A stretch of 64,000 nt of DNA from Streptomyces fodineus (GCF_001735805.1 NZ_CP017248.1:3720001-3784000), one strand, 5' to 3'. Shown: positions 16,589-25,609, numbered from the stretch's first letter. The notes: a model not told the origin generated them from the letters alone. A program made the numbers and translations.

Positions 16589-17431
16589 CCGTATCCGCCT
16601 CCGCCGGAGCGGTCGGCCGAGTTGCGTCGCAGGTTCGCCGAGGAGGTGCGGTCCGAGCGGCCGGATCTCTCGGCGCTGTGTCTGCTGATCGGCGCCGAGG
16701 GGGACGGTTCGCTGGACGAGGCCGGGATCGATGCCGCGCAGGTGGAGCTGGACCGGCTCGCGGGCGAGCTGCCGTACCGGCCGGGTGGGCCGCAGGCGTG
16801 GGCGGAGGCCGTACGGCGGCTGCTCGGCGCGCGCTACGACTTCCACGGGACGCCCGCCGACTACCAGCGGCTGGAGTCCTCCCTGCTGCACGAGGTGCTG
16901 CGGCGGCGGCGCGGGCTGCCGATCCTGCTGTCGGTGGTGTGGCTGGAGGTCGCGCGGCGGGCGGGGGCCCCGGTGTACGGGGTCGCGCTGCCGGGGCACT
17001 TCGTGGTCGGGTTCGGCCCGGCGCAGGAGCAGGTGCTGGCCGATCCGTTCGACGGGGGGCGGGTGCTGACCGGGAGCGACGCCGAGATGCTCGTGGTGGG
17101 GGCCACGGGGACACCGCTGGAGCCTTCGATGCTGGAGCCCGCGGTGCCGCTGGAGGTCGTCCAGCGGATCCTGAACAACATCCGCGCGTGGGCCTCGGCC
17201 CGGCCGGAGCGGTCGGATGTCGCCCTGCGGGCCGTGGAGCTGGCGCTGCTGGTGCCCTCGCATCCGGCACGGCTGCGCTACGAGCGCGGGCAACTGCTCG
17301 TACAGCAGGGGGAATTCATATCAGGTGCGAAGGAAATGGACACCTACGCCGATCTGATCGAGGTCGTCGACGAGTCGGAGGCACGGAAAGTACGGCAGCA
17401 GGCGCAGACCGCGCGGGCCATGCTCAACTGA
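16565..17431 (+). CDS. SirB1/transglutaminase-like family protein
   Basis: 288 residues from ATG 16565. The SirB1 N-terminal (transglutaminase-like) core spans about 20-200: ARYDFHGTPADYQRLESSLL, RRRRGLPILLSVVWLEVARR, GVALPGHFVVGF with the conserved His, and DPFDGGRVL. TPR-like helices follow to the end (RLRYERGQLLVQQGEFISGA). The usual transglutaminase Cys is not evident. Function unknown; in other bacteria the family is near peptide release-factor methylase genes. An in-frame GTG 7 codons upstream is possible. Convergent with the response-regulator gene (4-bp gap). Confidence 0.82.
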   Translation: MRHPYLPPPYPPPPERSAELRRRFAEEVRSERPDLSALCLLIGAEGDGSLDEAGIDAAQVELDRLAGELPYRPGGPQAWAEAVRRLLGARYDFHGTPADYQRLESSLLHEVLRRRRGLPILLSVVWLEVARRAGAPVYGVALPGHFVVGFGPAQEQVLADPFDGGRVLTGSDAEMLVVGATGTPLEPSMLEPAVPLEVVQRILNNIRAWASARPERSDVALRAVELALLVPSHPARLRYERGQLLVQQGEFISGAKEMDTYADLIEVVDESEARKVRQQAQTARAMLN

Positions 17432-17435
17432 CCCC

Positions 17436-18050
17436 TCAGAGCCACCCCTTCTCCCGCGCGATCCGCACCGCCTCCGCCCGGTTCCGTACCGCGAGTTTCT
17501 GGATCGCCGTGGAGAGGTAGTTGCGGACCGTGCCCTGGGAGAGGTGCAGGGTCTTGGCCAGCTCGGCGTTGGTGGAGCCGTCGGCGGCGGCGCGCAGGAC
17601 CTCGCGTTCGCGCTCGGTGAGGGGGTTGGCGCCCTCGGCGAGGGCCGCCGCGGCCAGCGTGGGGTCGATGACGCGCTCGCCGGACAGCACCTTGCGGATC
17701 GCCTCGGCGAGCTGGGCGGCCGGGGCGTCCTTGACGAGAAAGGCGTCGGCGCCCGCCTCCATGGCGCTGCGCAGATAGCCGGGTCGCCCGAAGGTCGTCA
17801 GTACGACCAGCTTGACCTGCGGAAACTCCCGGTGGACCTGGGTGGCCGCCTCGATGCCGGTGCAGCCGGGCATCTCGATGTCGAGCAGCGCCACGTCCAC
17901 GCCGTGCGCGTCGACGGCCGCCAGCACCTGGTCCCCGCGCGCGACCTGGGCGACGACCTCGATGTCGTCCTCCAGACCGAGCAGCGCGGCCAGGGCCTCG
18001 CGGACCATCGACTGGTCCTCGGCGAGGAGGACCTTGATCGTGCTCGTCAT
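17436..18050 (-). CDS. LuxR/NarL-type response regulator
   Basis: 204 residues. Receiver domain 1-120 with acidic residues EDQ (11-13), phosphoacceptor Asp57 in ALLDIEMPG, the Thr in VLTTFG, and Lys107 in LVKDAP. LuxR helix-turn-helix 142-204 (LTEREREVLRAAADGSTNAE, GTVRNYLSTAIQKLAVRNRA). Its ATG 18050 overlaps the kinase stop by ATGA, so the two are co-translated. Likely regulates the ABC exporter genes of its own operon; a candidate operator lies at 20970. Confidence 0.93.
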   Translation of the reverse strand: MTSTIKVLLAEDQSMVREALAALLGLEDDIEVVAQVARGDQVLAAVDAHGVDVALLDIEMPGCTGIEAATQVHREFPQVKLVVLTTFGRPGYLRSAMEAGADAFLVKDAPAAQLAEAIRKVLSGERVIDPTLAAAALAEGANPLTEREREVLRAAADGSTNAELAKTLHLSQGTVRNYLSTAIQKLAVRNRAEAVRIAREKGWL

Positions 18051-19246
18051 GCCCCGGATCCTACGTCCCCCGCAGGGGCCGCCGGGACGCGGGCGACCAG
18101 CCGGAACCCGTGCTTGATCCGGCCCGCCTCCAGGGCGCCGCCGACCTTTTCCAGCCGCTCCGACAGGCCGGTCAGGCCGTTGCCGGGGATGCCGCCGCTG
18201 CCGCCGGATCCGTTGTCCTCGACGGAGAGTTCGAGCATCGCGCCGTCCAGGGTCTGGCGGTGGGTGAGCCGGATCAGGCACCTGTCGGCGCCGCTGTGCC
18301 GGACCACGTTGGTGATGGCCTCGCGCAGCGCCCAGGCGAGCGCGGACTCGGACTCCTCGGGGACGCCGTCGAGGTCGGGCTCGGCGGGCACCTCGGCGAT
18401 GACACCGGCGGCGGTCAGGGCGACCTCGGCGCCGGCGAGCTCGGCGGCGAGCCGGGGGCGCCGGTAGCCGGTGACGGCCTCGCGCACGTCGACCAGCGCC
18501 TGCCGGCTGACCTGCTCGATGTCGGCGACCTGCTGGGCCGCCTTGTCGGGGTGGTCGGGCAGCATCCGGCCGGCCAGCTCGCTCTTCAGCGTGATCAGGG
18601 AGAGCGAGTGGCCGAGCAGGTCGTGCAGGTCGCGGGCGAGCCGCAGCCGCTCCTCGTTGGCGGCCAGCTGGGCGACGGTGGCCCGTGCCTTGCGCAGCTC
18701 GACGGTCGTACGGACGAGCTGGCCGACGCCGACCATCGCGAAGCCGATGAGGACGACGAGGACCAGGCTGTTGTCGGCCTTCTGGTCCCAGTGCCGTCCG
18801 ACGAGGTACATCACGACGCCCGTCGACGGGATCGCCCAGTACGTGGCCCGCACCGGCAGGGTGGCCCCGCAGGCGACCGAGAGGTAGACGAACAGGCCGA
18901 GCCAGGCGGGGCCGAGGGTGTAGGCCAGGAGGGGGGCGAGGACGCCGAGGACCGAGATCATCGAGACGACGACCCGCGGTGTGAACGGCCGGCCCATGTT
19001 CCGGAAGACCAGCGACAGGTAGGTGACGACGAAGGCGGTCAGGCCGAGCGCGCCGGCCACCGTGCCGGCCGTGGTGTGCCGGCCGCTGGTCAGGTCCTGG
19101 ACCGGGGAGCTGAGAAAGATCAGCCAGACCCCGATCCACAGCGTCTTGACCATCAGCTCGCGCCGGTTGCGCGGGCCCTGGCCGATCCGCACCTGGTGCT
19201 CGGGCCGCCGCTCGCGGGCCTGCGGGTCTTCCGTCATCGTGCTCAC
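18047..19246 (-). CDS. Sensor histidine kinase (HisKA_3 type)
   Basis: 399 residues. Five or six membrane helices between about 33 and 180, no large external sensor loop, then the HisKA_3 dimerisation domain with phosphorylatable His208 in RLARDLHDLLGHSLSLITLK. The ATPase domain has the N box REAITNVVRHSG (Asn313) and G boxes VEDNGSG and GNGLTGLSERLE. GTG 19246 overlaps the permease stop by GTGA; ATG 19237 is an alternative three codons in. Resembles DesK-like kinases that sense the membrane or work with an ABC exporter. Confidence 0.9.
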   Translation of the reverse strand: MSTMTEDPQARERRPEHQVRIGQGPRNRRELMVKTLWIGVWLIFLSSPVQDLTSGRHTTAGTVAGALGLTAFVVTYLSLVFRNMGRPFTPRVVVSMISVLGVLAPLLAYTLGPAWLGLFVYLSVACGATLPVRATYWAIPSTGVVMYLVGRHWDQKADNSLVLVVLIGFAMVGVGQLVRTTVELRKARATVAQLAANEERLRLARDLHDLLGHSLSLITLKSELAGRMLPDHPDKAAQQVADIEQVSRQALVDVREAVTGYRRPRLAAELAGAEVALTAAGVIAEVPAEPDLDGVPEESESALAWALREAITNVVRHSGADRCLIRLTHRQTLDGAMLELSVEDNGSGGSGGIPGNGLTGLSERLEKVGGALEAGRIKHGFRLVARVPAAPAGDVGSGA

Positions 19247-19983
19247 GCCTTCAGCGTGTCCTTCCGGTACAGCCAGGCCGCGCCGCCCGCGAAGAGGACG
19301 AAGTAGACGGCGAGGACGGCGACGTCCGTCGCGTGCGGGGCCTGGCTCTGCTCGATCGCCCGCCCCAGTGCAGCGTACGCGTGCGTGGGCAGCCACTTCG
19401 CGATGTCCTGGAGGATCTTCGGGAAGCTGGTGGAGGGCATCCACAGGCCACCGAGGATCGACAGCCCGAAGTAGACGATCATCGTGATCGGGCGGACCGC
19501 GTCACCGGAGGCGACGTAGCCGAGGGCGACGCCGAGCGCGGCGAAGACGAGGCTGCCGGCCCAGATGACCCCGGTGAGGGCGAGCCACTGCCAGGCGTCC
19601 AGGTGGACGTGCTTGATCGCGGCGGCGGCCAGGAACACCACGATGATCGACGGCAGGCTCACCACGGCCGCGCTGGCGGTCTTGGCGAGGACATAGCCGC
19701 GCCCGGGCAGCGGGGTCAGCCGCAGCTGCCGTACCCAGCCGTTCTCGCGCTCCTTGGCGATGCGCTCGCTGTTGCCCATCAGGACGGCGGTCAGGGCGCC
19801 GAAGGAGGCCATGGAGACCATCAGGTAGGTGGCGACGGTCTGGCCGGTGCTGTCGACCTTCTCGTTCGAGCCGGAGCTGCTGGAGAAGATCAGGAAGAGG
19901 ATGGCGGGGTAGAGCACCGAGAAGAACAGGAACTTCTTGTTGCGGAACGCGCGCACGAGCTCCAGCTTGATCAGGGCGTTCAT
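19243..19983 (-). CDS. ABC-2 type exporter permease
   Basis: 246-residue integral membrane protein with about six helices, e.g. FLFFSVLYPAILFLIFSSSS, ATYLMVSMASFGALTAVLMG, ASAAVVSLPSIIVVFLAAAA and the conserved GLSILGGLWMPSTSFP of drug/antibiotic ABC-2 permeases. The cytoplasmic loop ERENGWVRQLRLTPLP is also typical. ATG overlaps the ATPase stop (ATGA). Substrate unknown; probably exports a drug, lipid or antimicrobial peptide. Confidence 0.9.
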   Translation of the reverse strand: MNALIKLELVRAFRNKKFLFFSVLYPAILFLIFSSSSGSNEKVDSTGQTVATYLMVSMASFGALTAVLMGNSERIAKERENGWVRQLRLTPLPGRGYVLAKTASAAVVSLPSIIVVFLAAAAIKHVHLDAWQWLALTGVIWAGSLVFAALGVALGYVASGDAVRPITMIVYFGLSILGGLWMPSTSFPKILQDIAKWLPTHAYAALGRAIEQSQAPHATDVAVLAVYFVLFAGGAAWLYRKDTLKA

Positions 19984-20918
19984 GACTGCTTGGCCTCCTC
20001 GGCCTCCGTGATGGCGACGAAGGCCTGCTCCAGACCGAGGCCGGCGACTTCGAGATTGCGGGGGTAGACACCGAGGCCGTACAGGGCGTGCACGGTGGCG
20101 TCGGCGTCGGACGACTGGATGCGGACCGTCTGGCCCGATACGTCGATCGAGGTGAGGAACGGCAGGGCGCGCAGGGCGGCCTCGTCGATGGCGCCCTCCA
20201 GGTCGAAGGAGACCCGGCGGGCGCCCGCCTTGGCCTTGATCTCGGCGGCGGTGCCGTCGGCGAGGAGCCGGCCGCGGTGCAGCACCAGGACCCGGTCGGC
20301 GATGGCGTCGGCCTCTTCGAGGTAGTGGGTGGCGAACAGGACGGTACGGCCCTGGTCGGCCTGCTCGCGCATGGTGGCCCAGAAGGCCTGGCGGGCGGAG
20401 ACGTCCATGCCGGTGGTCGGCTCGTCCAGGATGATCAGGTCGCTGTCGCCGGCGGTGGCGAGGGCGAAGCGGACACGCTGGGCCTGGCCGCCGGAGAGCT
20501 TGTTGACCTTGCGGTCGGCGATCTGCGCGATGCCGGCGCGGGCCATCACGTCCGCGGCCTTGTACGGCTTCGGGTGCAGCGAGCAGGCCAGCTTCACCAG
20601 CTCGGCCACGGTGACCTCGTCCATCAGGCCGCCGCTCTGCAGCATCACCCCGACCCGCCCGGTGACGATCGCCTCCCGGGGGGTGCCGCCGAAGAGGCTC
20701 ACCGTGCCGGCGTCGGGGTGCTTGAGGCCGAGGAGCAGGTCGAGGGTGGTGGACTTGCCGGCCCCGTTCGGGCCGAGGAGGGCGACGGTCTCGCCCGGGT
20801 ACAGCTGGAGCGAGAGCCCGTCGACGGCCCGCACGCTCCCGTACGTCTTGGTCACCTGGTCGAAGCCGACCACCGGGGTGGTGGTGGCCGGTGCCGCAGT
20901 TGTCGTCATGGCATCCAT
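19980..20918 (-). CDS. ABC exporter ATP-binding protein
   Basis: 312 residues. Walker A GPNGAGKST, Q loop in VMLQSGG, signature LSGGQAQRVRFALA, Walker B LIILDEPTTGMD, and His switch FATHYLEEAD. The C-terminal ~90 residues are the extra domain found in drug-resistance exporters. Starts could be ATG 20918 or ATG 20909. First gene of the four-gene ATPase-permease-kinase-regulator operon on the minus strand. Confidence 0.92.
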   Translation of the reverse strand: MDAMTTTAAPATTTPVVGFDQVTKTYGSVRAVDGLSLQLYPGETVALLGPNGAGKSTTLDLLLGLKHPDAGTVSLFGGTPREAIVTGRVGVMLQSGGLMDEVTVAELVKLACSLHPKPYKAADVMARAGIAQIADRKVNKLSGGQAQRVRFALATAGDSDLIILDEPTTGMDVSARQAFWATMREQADQGRTVLFATHYLEEADAIADRVLVLHRGRLLADGTAAEIKAKAGARRVSFDLEGAIDEAALRALPFLTSIDVSGQTVRIQSSDADATVHALYGLGVYPRNLEVAGLGLEQAFVAITEAEEAKQS

Positions 20919-20969
20919 GCTCGCGGCGAGGGCCCTTGACCCGGCAGTGTCGGGGGTCCTGAGTGCCGG

Positions 20970-20983
20970 ATGACAGATGTCAT
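20970..20983. promoter_or_regulatory. Palindrome ATGACA-GA-TGTCAT upstream of the exporter/two-component operon
   Basis: A perfect 6-bp inverted repeat 52 bp before the first start codon of the operon. A further TGACA half site lies at 20994-20998 in the other orientation relative to TGTCA. TGACA/TGTCA dyads are typical of sites bound by LuxR-type regulators that control neighbouring ABC genes, so autoregulation by the response regulator is likely. Confidence 0.6.
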
Positions 20984-21050
20984 GCGGATCGGGTGACAGG
21001 CACGGCCGAGGGGCGCGCGGCGAACCGTGGGCGCCCCCTGTCGTGTTCGG

Positions 21051-23477
21051 CTAGTTGGGGTTGGTGGAGATGACCGCGACCCGGTTGGTCCTGCTCATCA
21101 GCGCCTGGCGCAGGGAGACATACACGTCCTGCGGGGTGACCGGCGTCTTCTTGCCGTTGCCGCGGGTGATGAGCACGCCGTCGAAGGCGCCGCCGTAGAG
21201 CTGCTTCAGGGCGTTCAGGTCGGGCTTGTCGACCAGCTTGCCGTCCGCAGTGGGCACCACCTTGAGGAACTTCCAGAGCGATTTCTCCGGGCTCATCAGC
21301 ACCACGTGCCCGGCGCCCGCCGACACCGTCACCTTGGCCGACATCGCCGGCTCCGCGAACAGCTTCATCTCCTGGTCGACCGCCGCGTTCGACACCGTCG
21401 GCTGCTTGGTCGTCGTCGGGACCGTCACCGGGGCCGCCGTGTCCGTCTCCACCAGGGTGCGGTAGGCCTGTTCGACCGCCTTCGTCGACTGGGCGGCGTC
21501 GATGGCCTTGCCCGCCTTGCCGTAGACGGCGACCGCCTGGCCCGGCTTGAAGTCGATGCCGCCCTCGACGACCGAGCCGGAGCCGCCGCCGGCCTGCTGG
21601 AGCGCGGCCTGGAGCTTCTCCTCGTCCACCGGCATGTCGGGCTCGATCACGCGCTTCTGTCCGAAGAGCGAACCGATGACGTGGACCGGGTTGTAGTCGC
21701 TGGTCGCGGCCTGGCTCACGGTGGCCTGGAAGTCGAACTGGAGACCGGCGTTCTCCGGGGTGAGGGTGACGGTCCGACCGCCCACGGCGAGCTTCAGCGG
21801 CTTGTTCACCCGGCCGCCGAAGGAGTCGTCGAGCTTCTTGACGGCGTCGTCACGGGTGCCGCCGCCGATGTCCACGCCGAGGACCGTGGTGCCCTTGGGC
21901 ACGTCGGTGTGGTTCATCAGCAGCCCGGCGCAGTAGGCGCCGCCCACGACGACGACCACGCCGGCGCCCAGCAGCACCAGCTTGCTGCGGCCCTTCTTCT
22001 TCGGCTTGGCCTGCGCCTTGGGCGCGGCGGCCGGTTGCGGCCCGGACTGGGTCTGCGGGGCCGGGCCGCCGGAGGAGGCGCCGCCGAACGGGGAGCCGCC
22101 GGCGCCGGGGACGACCGGGATGCCGCTGGTGACGGTGTGTCCGGAGACGTTGTCCGGGGCTCGGTATCCGGCGCCCGGTTCGGGGGCCGGCTTCTGCGGG
22201 GTGAGGATCGCGGTGTCGTCGCTGAGTCCGCCGCCCGGGCCGAGACCGGTGGGGCCGCCGCCGGGACCGGCGCCCGGACCGCCCGGGCCGCCCGAGGCGC
22301 CGGAGCCTTCGAGGTCGGCGATGTCGGCGAGGGCGCTGCGGCGGGGCTTGCCGCCCTGGCCGCCGTAACCGCCCGTACCGGGCGAACCGCCGGGACCGGA
22401 CAGGCCGTCGAAGGGGTCGCCGGCCGACGGGACGAGGGGGCCGTCGCCGGTGACCGGGCCGCTGGTGGGGCCGGCCGGGCCCTGCGGGCCGCCGGGACCG
22501 CCATGGCCGCTCGGGCCGTTGAAGCCGCTGGGACCACCGGGGCCGCCGAGGCCGTTCCCTCCGCTCGGGCCCGCCGTACCGCCGAAGCCGTCGCGGGCGT
22601 TCGGGCCGGCCGCGCCGGTACCGGCGAAACCGTTCCGACCGTCTGCGCCCGTAGCCCCGGCAAGGCCGTCACCGGACGTGCCCGTGCCGCCGAAGCCGTC
22701 CTGGCCGCCGTTCTCCGAGAAGTACGGCAGGTCGTCGCGGCGCGGTTCGCCGCCGGACGCGCCGGGGCGGGAGCCGCCGCCCAGCGGGCCCGCGTTCAGC
22801 GCCTCGGTCACGTCGAAGGAGCCGGTGCCGCCGCCGTGCCCGGGGGCGACGGGGCCGCCGGTGGCGCCGGGCAGGCCCTTGCCGCTCGTGGAGCCCGAGC
22901 GGGAGGCGCCCGGGACGCTCATGGAGCCGACCACACCGCCGGGACGGCCGCCGGAGCGTGCGCCGGTGGTACCGGACGCGCCGGATGCTCCCGAACCACC
23001 CGAACGGGTGCCAGACCCACCGGAAGCGGGCGTCGAACCGGTGGAGATTCCGGCCCCGTTCGTGCCGCCGCCGCCCGGACCGCCCTTGCCGGCGGAGGAC
23101 TTGCGGGGCGCGAACCAGTCGCTGGTCTTCTCCGGGGCCTCGCCCGCGGAGTCGGCGGCCGGCCCGTCGGCGGCGGCGGCCGTCCGGTCGGCGGCGGGCC
23201 GCGGGGCGGCGGGCGCCTCGTCCGCGGCGCCGTCGGAGTCCGCGACGGGCGTGCGCACGACGACCGGCGGAATGGGCCGGGATCCGGGGATGTTGATCCG
23301 GATCCGGGTCGTCAGCGTGGTCTCGGTCTTCTTCTCCTCCGGGCGCGTGGCGGAACGGCCCGCGTCCGTACCGTCGTCGGAAGCCATGGGGGTCCCGTAC
23401 GGCGGCGTGCCGGAGGGGTACGCGGCTCCACCGCGCCCGTTGGGCCCGGAGGACGGAGTGTCAGTTTCACGACTCAA
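21051..23477 (-). CDS. Membrane-anchored VanW-associated peptidoglycan-binding-like protein with Gly-rich region
   Basis: 808 residues from TTG 23477 (GGGAG upstream). Residues 1 to about 490 are a hydrophilic Gly/Pro/Ser-rich cytoplasmic region with collagen-like GGPGGPSGFNGPSGHGGPGG runs and PKAQAKPKKKGRS just before the membrane. One helix at about 497-521 (LVLLGAGVVVVVGGAYCAGL). The external part begins TTVLGVDIGGGTRDDAVKKL and TLTPENAGLQFDF, which match the putative peptidoglycan-binding domain that precedes VanW or YkuD domains; a second similar unit follows. No VanW or catalytic Cys is seen. Probably a cell-envelope scaffold; precise role unknown. Confidence 0.75.
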   Translation of the reverse strand: MSRETDTPSSGPNGRGGAAYPSGTPPYGTPMASDDGTDAGRSATRPEEKKTETTLTTRIRINIPGSRPIPPVVVRTPVADSDGAADEAPAAPRPAADRTAAAADGPAADSAGEAPEKTSDWFAPRKSSAGKGGPGGGGTNGAGISTGSTPASGGSGTRSGGSGASGASGTTGARSGGRPGGVVGSMSVPGASRSGSTSGKGLPGATGGPVAPGHGGGTGSFDVTEALNAGPLGGGSRPGASGGEPRRDDLPYFSENGGQDGFGGTGTSGDGLAGATGADGRNGFAGTGAAGPNARDGFGGTAGPSGGNGLGGPGGPSGFNGPSGHGGPGGPQGPAGPTSGPVTGDGPLVPSAGDPFDGLSGPGGSPGTGGYGGQGGKPRRSALADIADLEGSGASGGPGGPGAGPGGGPTGLGPGGGLSDDTAILTPQKPAPEPGAGYRAPDNVSGHTVTSGIPVVPGAGGSPFGGASSGGPAPQTQSGPQPAAAPKAQAKPKKKGRSKLVLLGAGVVVVVGGAYCAGLLMNHTDVPKGTTVLGVDIGGGTRDDAVKKLDDSFGGRVNKPLKLAVGGRTVTLTPENAGLQFDFQATVSQAATSDYNPVHVIGSLFGQKRVIEPDMPVDEEKLQAALQQAGGGSGSVVEGGIDFKPGQAVAVYGKAGKAIDAAQSTKAVEQAYRTLVETDTAAPVTVPTTTKQPTVSNAAVDQEMKLFAEPAMSAKVTVSAGAGHVVLMSPEKSLWKFLKVVPTADGKLVDKPDLNALKQLYGGAFDGVLITRGNGKKTPVTPQDVYVSLRQALMSRTNRVAVISTNPN

Positions 23478-23631
23478 GGCAGGTTCTCCCGGTTGGCTCC
23501 GCCGCCCGTATCGACCTCGCGGGCGGCTCGGCGGCGCGCACCACCATACTGGCCACCTCTGGCGCGCATCCCATGACCGCCGAGGAAACCCACACCGGAC
23601 TCGCACGTGCGCCGCACGGCGAAGTGGTACG

Positions 23632-24048
23632 TCACTTGCCAAGTCGGGCAGGACCACCACCGGGTTGCCGTCCGGCACCGAGGGTGGCGCAGATCACAGC
23701 GAGCGCCATACCGCCGAACAGGAAGAGGTAGGAGCCGCCTCCGGCGCCGAACAGGAAGTCGCCTTCCGGGCGCGAGGTGGTGAGCAGGATGACGGTGACG
23801 ATCCAGCCCGCCACCGGTGCGACCGCCCCGCCCCGGCCGCCGGTGGCGTACGCCCCGCCGAGGAACACCCCGGCCGCGCCCGCGAGGGCGAGCAGCAGCC
23901 CGCCGGGGAACCAGGCGGCCTGCACGAGGGTCCCGGCGAGGCCGATGACGGCGCCGAGCAGGAAGAGGCCTGCGTAGGCGGCGGCGCGTCCGGCCGAGGG
24001 GCGTTGCAGCGGCTGGGCGAGCAGGGAGCCGGGACCGTTGTCGCTCAT
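23632..24048 (-). CDS. Four-helix membrane protein (DUF6113-like)
   Basis: 138 residues, four predicted membrane helices: AAYAGLFLLGAVIGLAGTLV, GGLLLALAGAAGVFLGGAYA, VAPVAGWIVTVILLTTS and SYLFLFGGMALAVICATLGA. The gene overlaps mshB by ATGA, and this mshB-plus-membrane-protein pairing is common in Streptomyces, but no function is established. No charged catalytic residues stand out. Confidence 0.78.
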   Translation of the reverse strand: MSDNGPGSLLAQPLQRPSAGRAAAYAGLFLLGAVIGLAGTLVQAAWFPGGLLLALAGAAGVFLGGAYATGGRGGAVAPVAGWIVTVILLTTSRPEGDFLFGAGGGSYLFLFGGMALAVICATLGAGRQPGGGPARLGK

Positions 24049-24899
24049 GCCGTCGCCTCGATCCCCGCGAACAGGTCGGTCTCCCCGGGCCGCGCCTCGC
24101 CGCGCACCAACTCGTAGTACTCGGTGGTGAACAGCGGCTGGGCCAGTTCGTTGGAGAGCGCGAAGTACGGCTCGGCCACCTCGATCTGGGTGGCGTGGGC
24201 GCGCATCGCGGCGGCCTTGGCGGAGCCGAAGGCGGTGCCGTCGACGCTGGTGGTGACGCGCTCGTCGTCGACCACGCCGGGTACGTCGGCCGTGGTGGCG
24301 CTCTTCTCGAACGGCAGCGCGGGCAGCTCGTCCTGGAGCCGGTCGAAGGCGGCCTCGATGACGGAGCGCGGGACGCGGTTCCAGTACACCTTGTCGATCC
24401 GGTGCCCGCGCTCGTCCGCCAGCTCGACGGCGCGCATGGCGACGCGGTGGGCCTGGATGTGGTCCGGGTGGCCGTAACCGCCGCGATCGTCGTACGTCAC
24501 GAGGACCTGGGGCCGGACCTCCAGGATCACCTCGACCAGATGCCCGGCGGCCTGGTCCACATCGGCCTGCCAGAAGCAGCCCGGGTCGGCATTGTCCGCG
24601 ATGCCCATCATCCCGGAGTCGCCGTACCGCCCCGCTCCGCCGAGCAGCCGGGCATCGCGCACGCCCAGCGCACGGAGGGCCTCGGCCAGCTCACCGCGCC
24701 GGTGCGCGCCCAGCGCGGGCCCCGTCAGATGCCGCAGCCCGGGCGGGATGACCTCGCCCCGCTCCCCCAGGGTGCAGGTGACCAGGGTCACGTGCGCGCC
24801 CTCGGCCGCGTACCTGGCCATGGTCGCGCCGTTGTTGATCGACTCGTCGTCCGGGTGCGCGTGCACCAGCAGCAGACGCCGGGCTGGCAGTTCCGTCAT
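24045..24899 (-). CDS. mshB: Mycothiol deacetylase MshB (GlcNAc-Ins deacetylase)
   Basis: 284-residue zinc deacetylase that forms GlcN-Ins in mycothiol biosynthesis. The LmbE-family motif HAHPDDES (13-20) supplies the zinc ligands and catalytic Asp. Further family segments are VTCTLGERGEVI, GGAGRYGDSGM and YDDRGGYGHPDHIQAH with the third zinc His. Length and motifs match M. tuberculosis MshB. Presence of mycothiol is a diagnostic of actinobacteria. Confidence 0.95.
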   Translation of the reverse strand: MTELPARRLLLVHAHPDDESINNGATMARYAAEGAHVTLVTCTLGERGEVIPPGLRHLTGPALGAHRRGELAEALRALGVRDARLLGGAGRYGDSGMMGIADNADPGCFWQADVDQAAGHLVEVILEVRPQVLVTYDDRGGYGHPDHIQAHRVAMRAVELADERGHRIDKVYWNRVPRSVIEAAFDRLQDELPALPFEKSATTADVPGVVDDERVTTSVDGTAFGSAKAAAMRAHATQIEVAEPYFALSNELAQPLFTTEYYELVRGEARPGETDLFAGIEATA

Positions 24900-24946
24900 G
24901 GGACCACCCTATGAGGCGGCCGGGCGGTTCGCCGAGCCCCGGCCGG

Positions 24947-25609
24947 TCATCCCTCGTCGTCGAGTACGTGGGCGATGGCCAGGGCGATCCGCTCGATCCA
25001 GTCGATGGCGTCCGTAACCTCCGCCTCGTCGATCGGGCGGCGCTGTTTGAGATCCCCGTCGATCAGGTCGGCGTCGTGCGCGATTTTGTTGCGGCGCTGG
25101 GTGATTTCCAGGTACCGGCCGCGGAGCTTCTTCTCGTTGAACGTGGTCCGCCCCTGGAAGAAGTGCTGATTGATACACCCCGCCGCCTCGAACCAGACCT
25201 TTTTCTCCGTCACCAGCTTGAGCACCTCGGAAATCTTGCCGGGGTGCTGGAGCGCCTGCACGGCCAGCTTGTCGCGCAGGTGCTCCACGACGGCCTCGGA
25301 GAGCGTGACCTCCCCCCGCCGAACCGCTTCGACCCGGTGCAGCGGCAGTTCGTACATCCGCAACTGGTGCGGCATCTCGGGGCTGTCCCTGATGGTCAGT
25401 TCGGCCACCCGGCGCAGAACCTCCTCGTGCAGCCAGTGGTCGATGGCACCGACGGCCTGGACCCAGGCCGCCCGATAGAAGTCGTCGATGTCGATCGTGG
25501 GTGACCGAAAAGGCGTGAGCATCCGACCCGCCTCGACCATCCGCCGGGCGTAGGACAGGTTCGTCATGAACGCCTCGAACTGACGCGTCTGCGGTCTGGA
25601 AACAGCCAT
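24947..25609 (-). CDS. HEPN-like protein, possible RNase toxin/defence protein
   Basis: 220 residues from ATG 25609. All-helical by composition. The C-terminal part contains RRNKIAHDADLI, an Arg-x4-His motif (RNKIAH) placed in a helix as in HEPN ribonucleases; the layout, with DDFYRAAWVQAVGAIDHWLH early on, resembles RiboL-PSP-HEPN proteins. HEPN proteins commonly act as RNases in toxin and phage-defence systems. No nucleotidyltransferase antitoxin is adjacent. Codon usage is less GC-biased than mshB next door. Assignment rests on the motif and helix pattern only. Confidence 0.55.
   Translation of the reverse strand: MAVSRPQTRQFEAFMTNLSYARRMVEAGRMLTPFRSPTIDIDDFYRAAWVQAVGAIDHWLHEEVLRRVAELTIRDSPEMPHQLRMYELPLHRVEAVRRGEVTLSEAVVEHLRDKLAVQALQHPGKISEVLKLVTEKKVWFEAAGCINQHFFQGRTTFNEKKLRGRYLEITQRRNKIAHDADLIDGDLKQRRPIDEAEVTDAIDWIERIALAIAHVLDDEG

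Noticed and set aside
21027..23576. An 849-codon plus-strand frame opposite the peptidoglycan-binding-like gene
   Set aside because: Shadow of a Gly/Pro-rich gene; the minus-strand product has a membrane helix and recognisable external domains.
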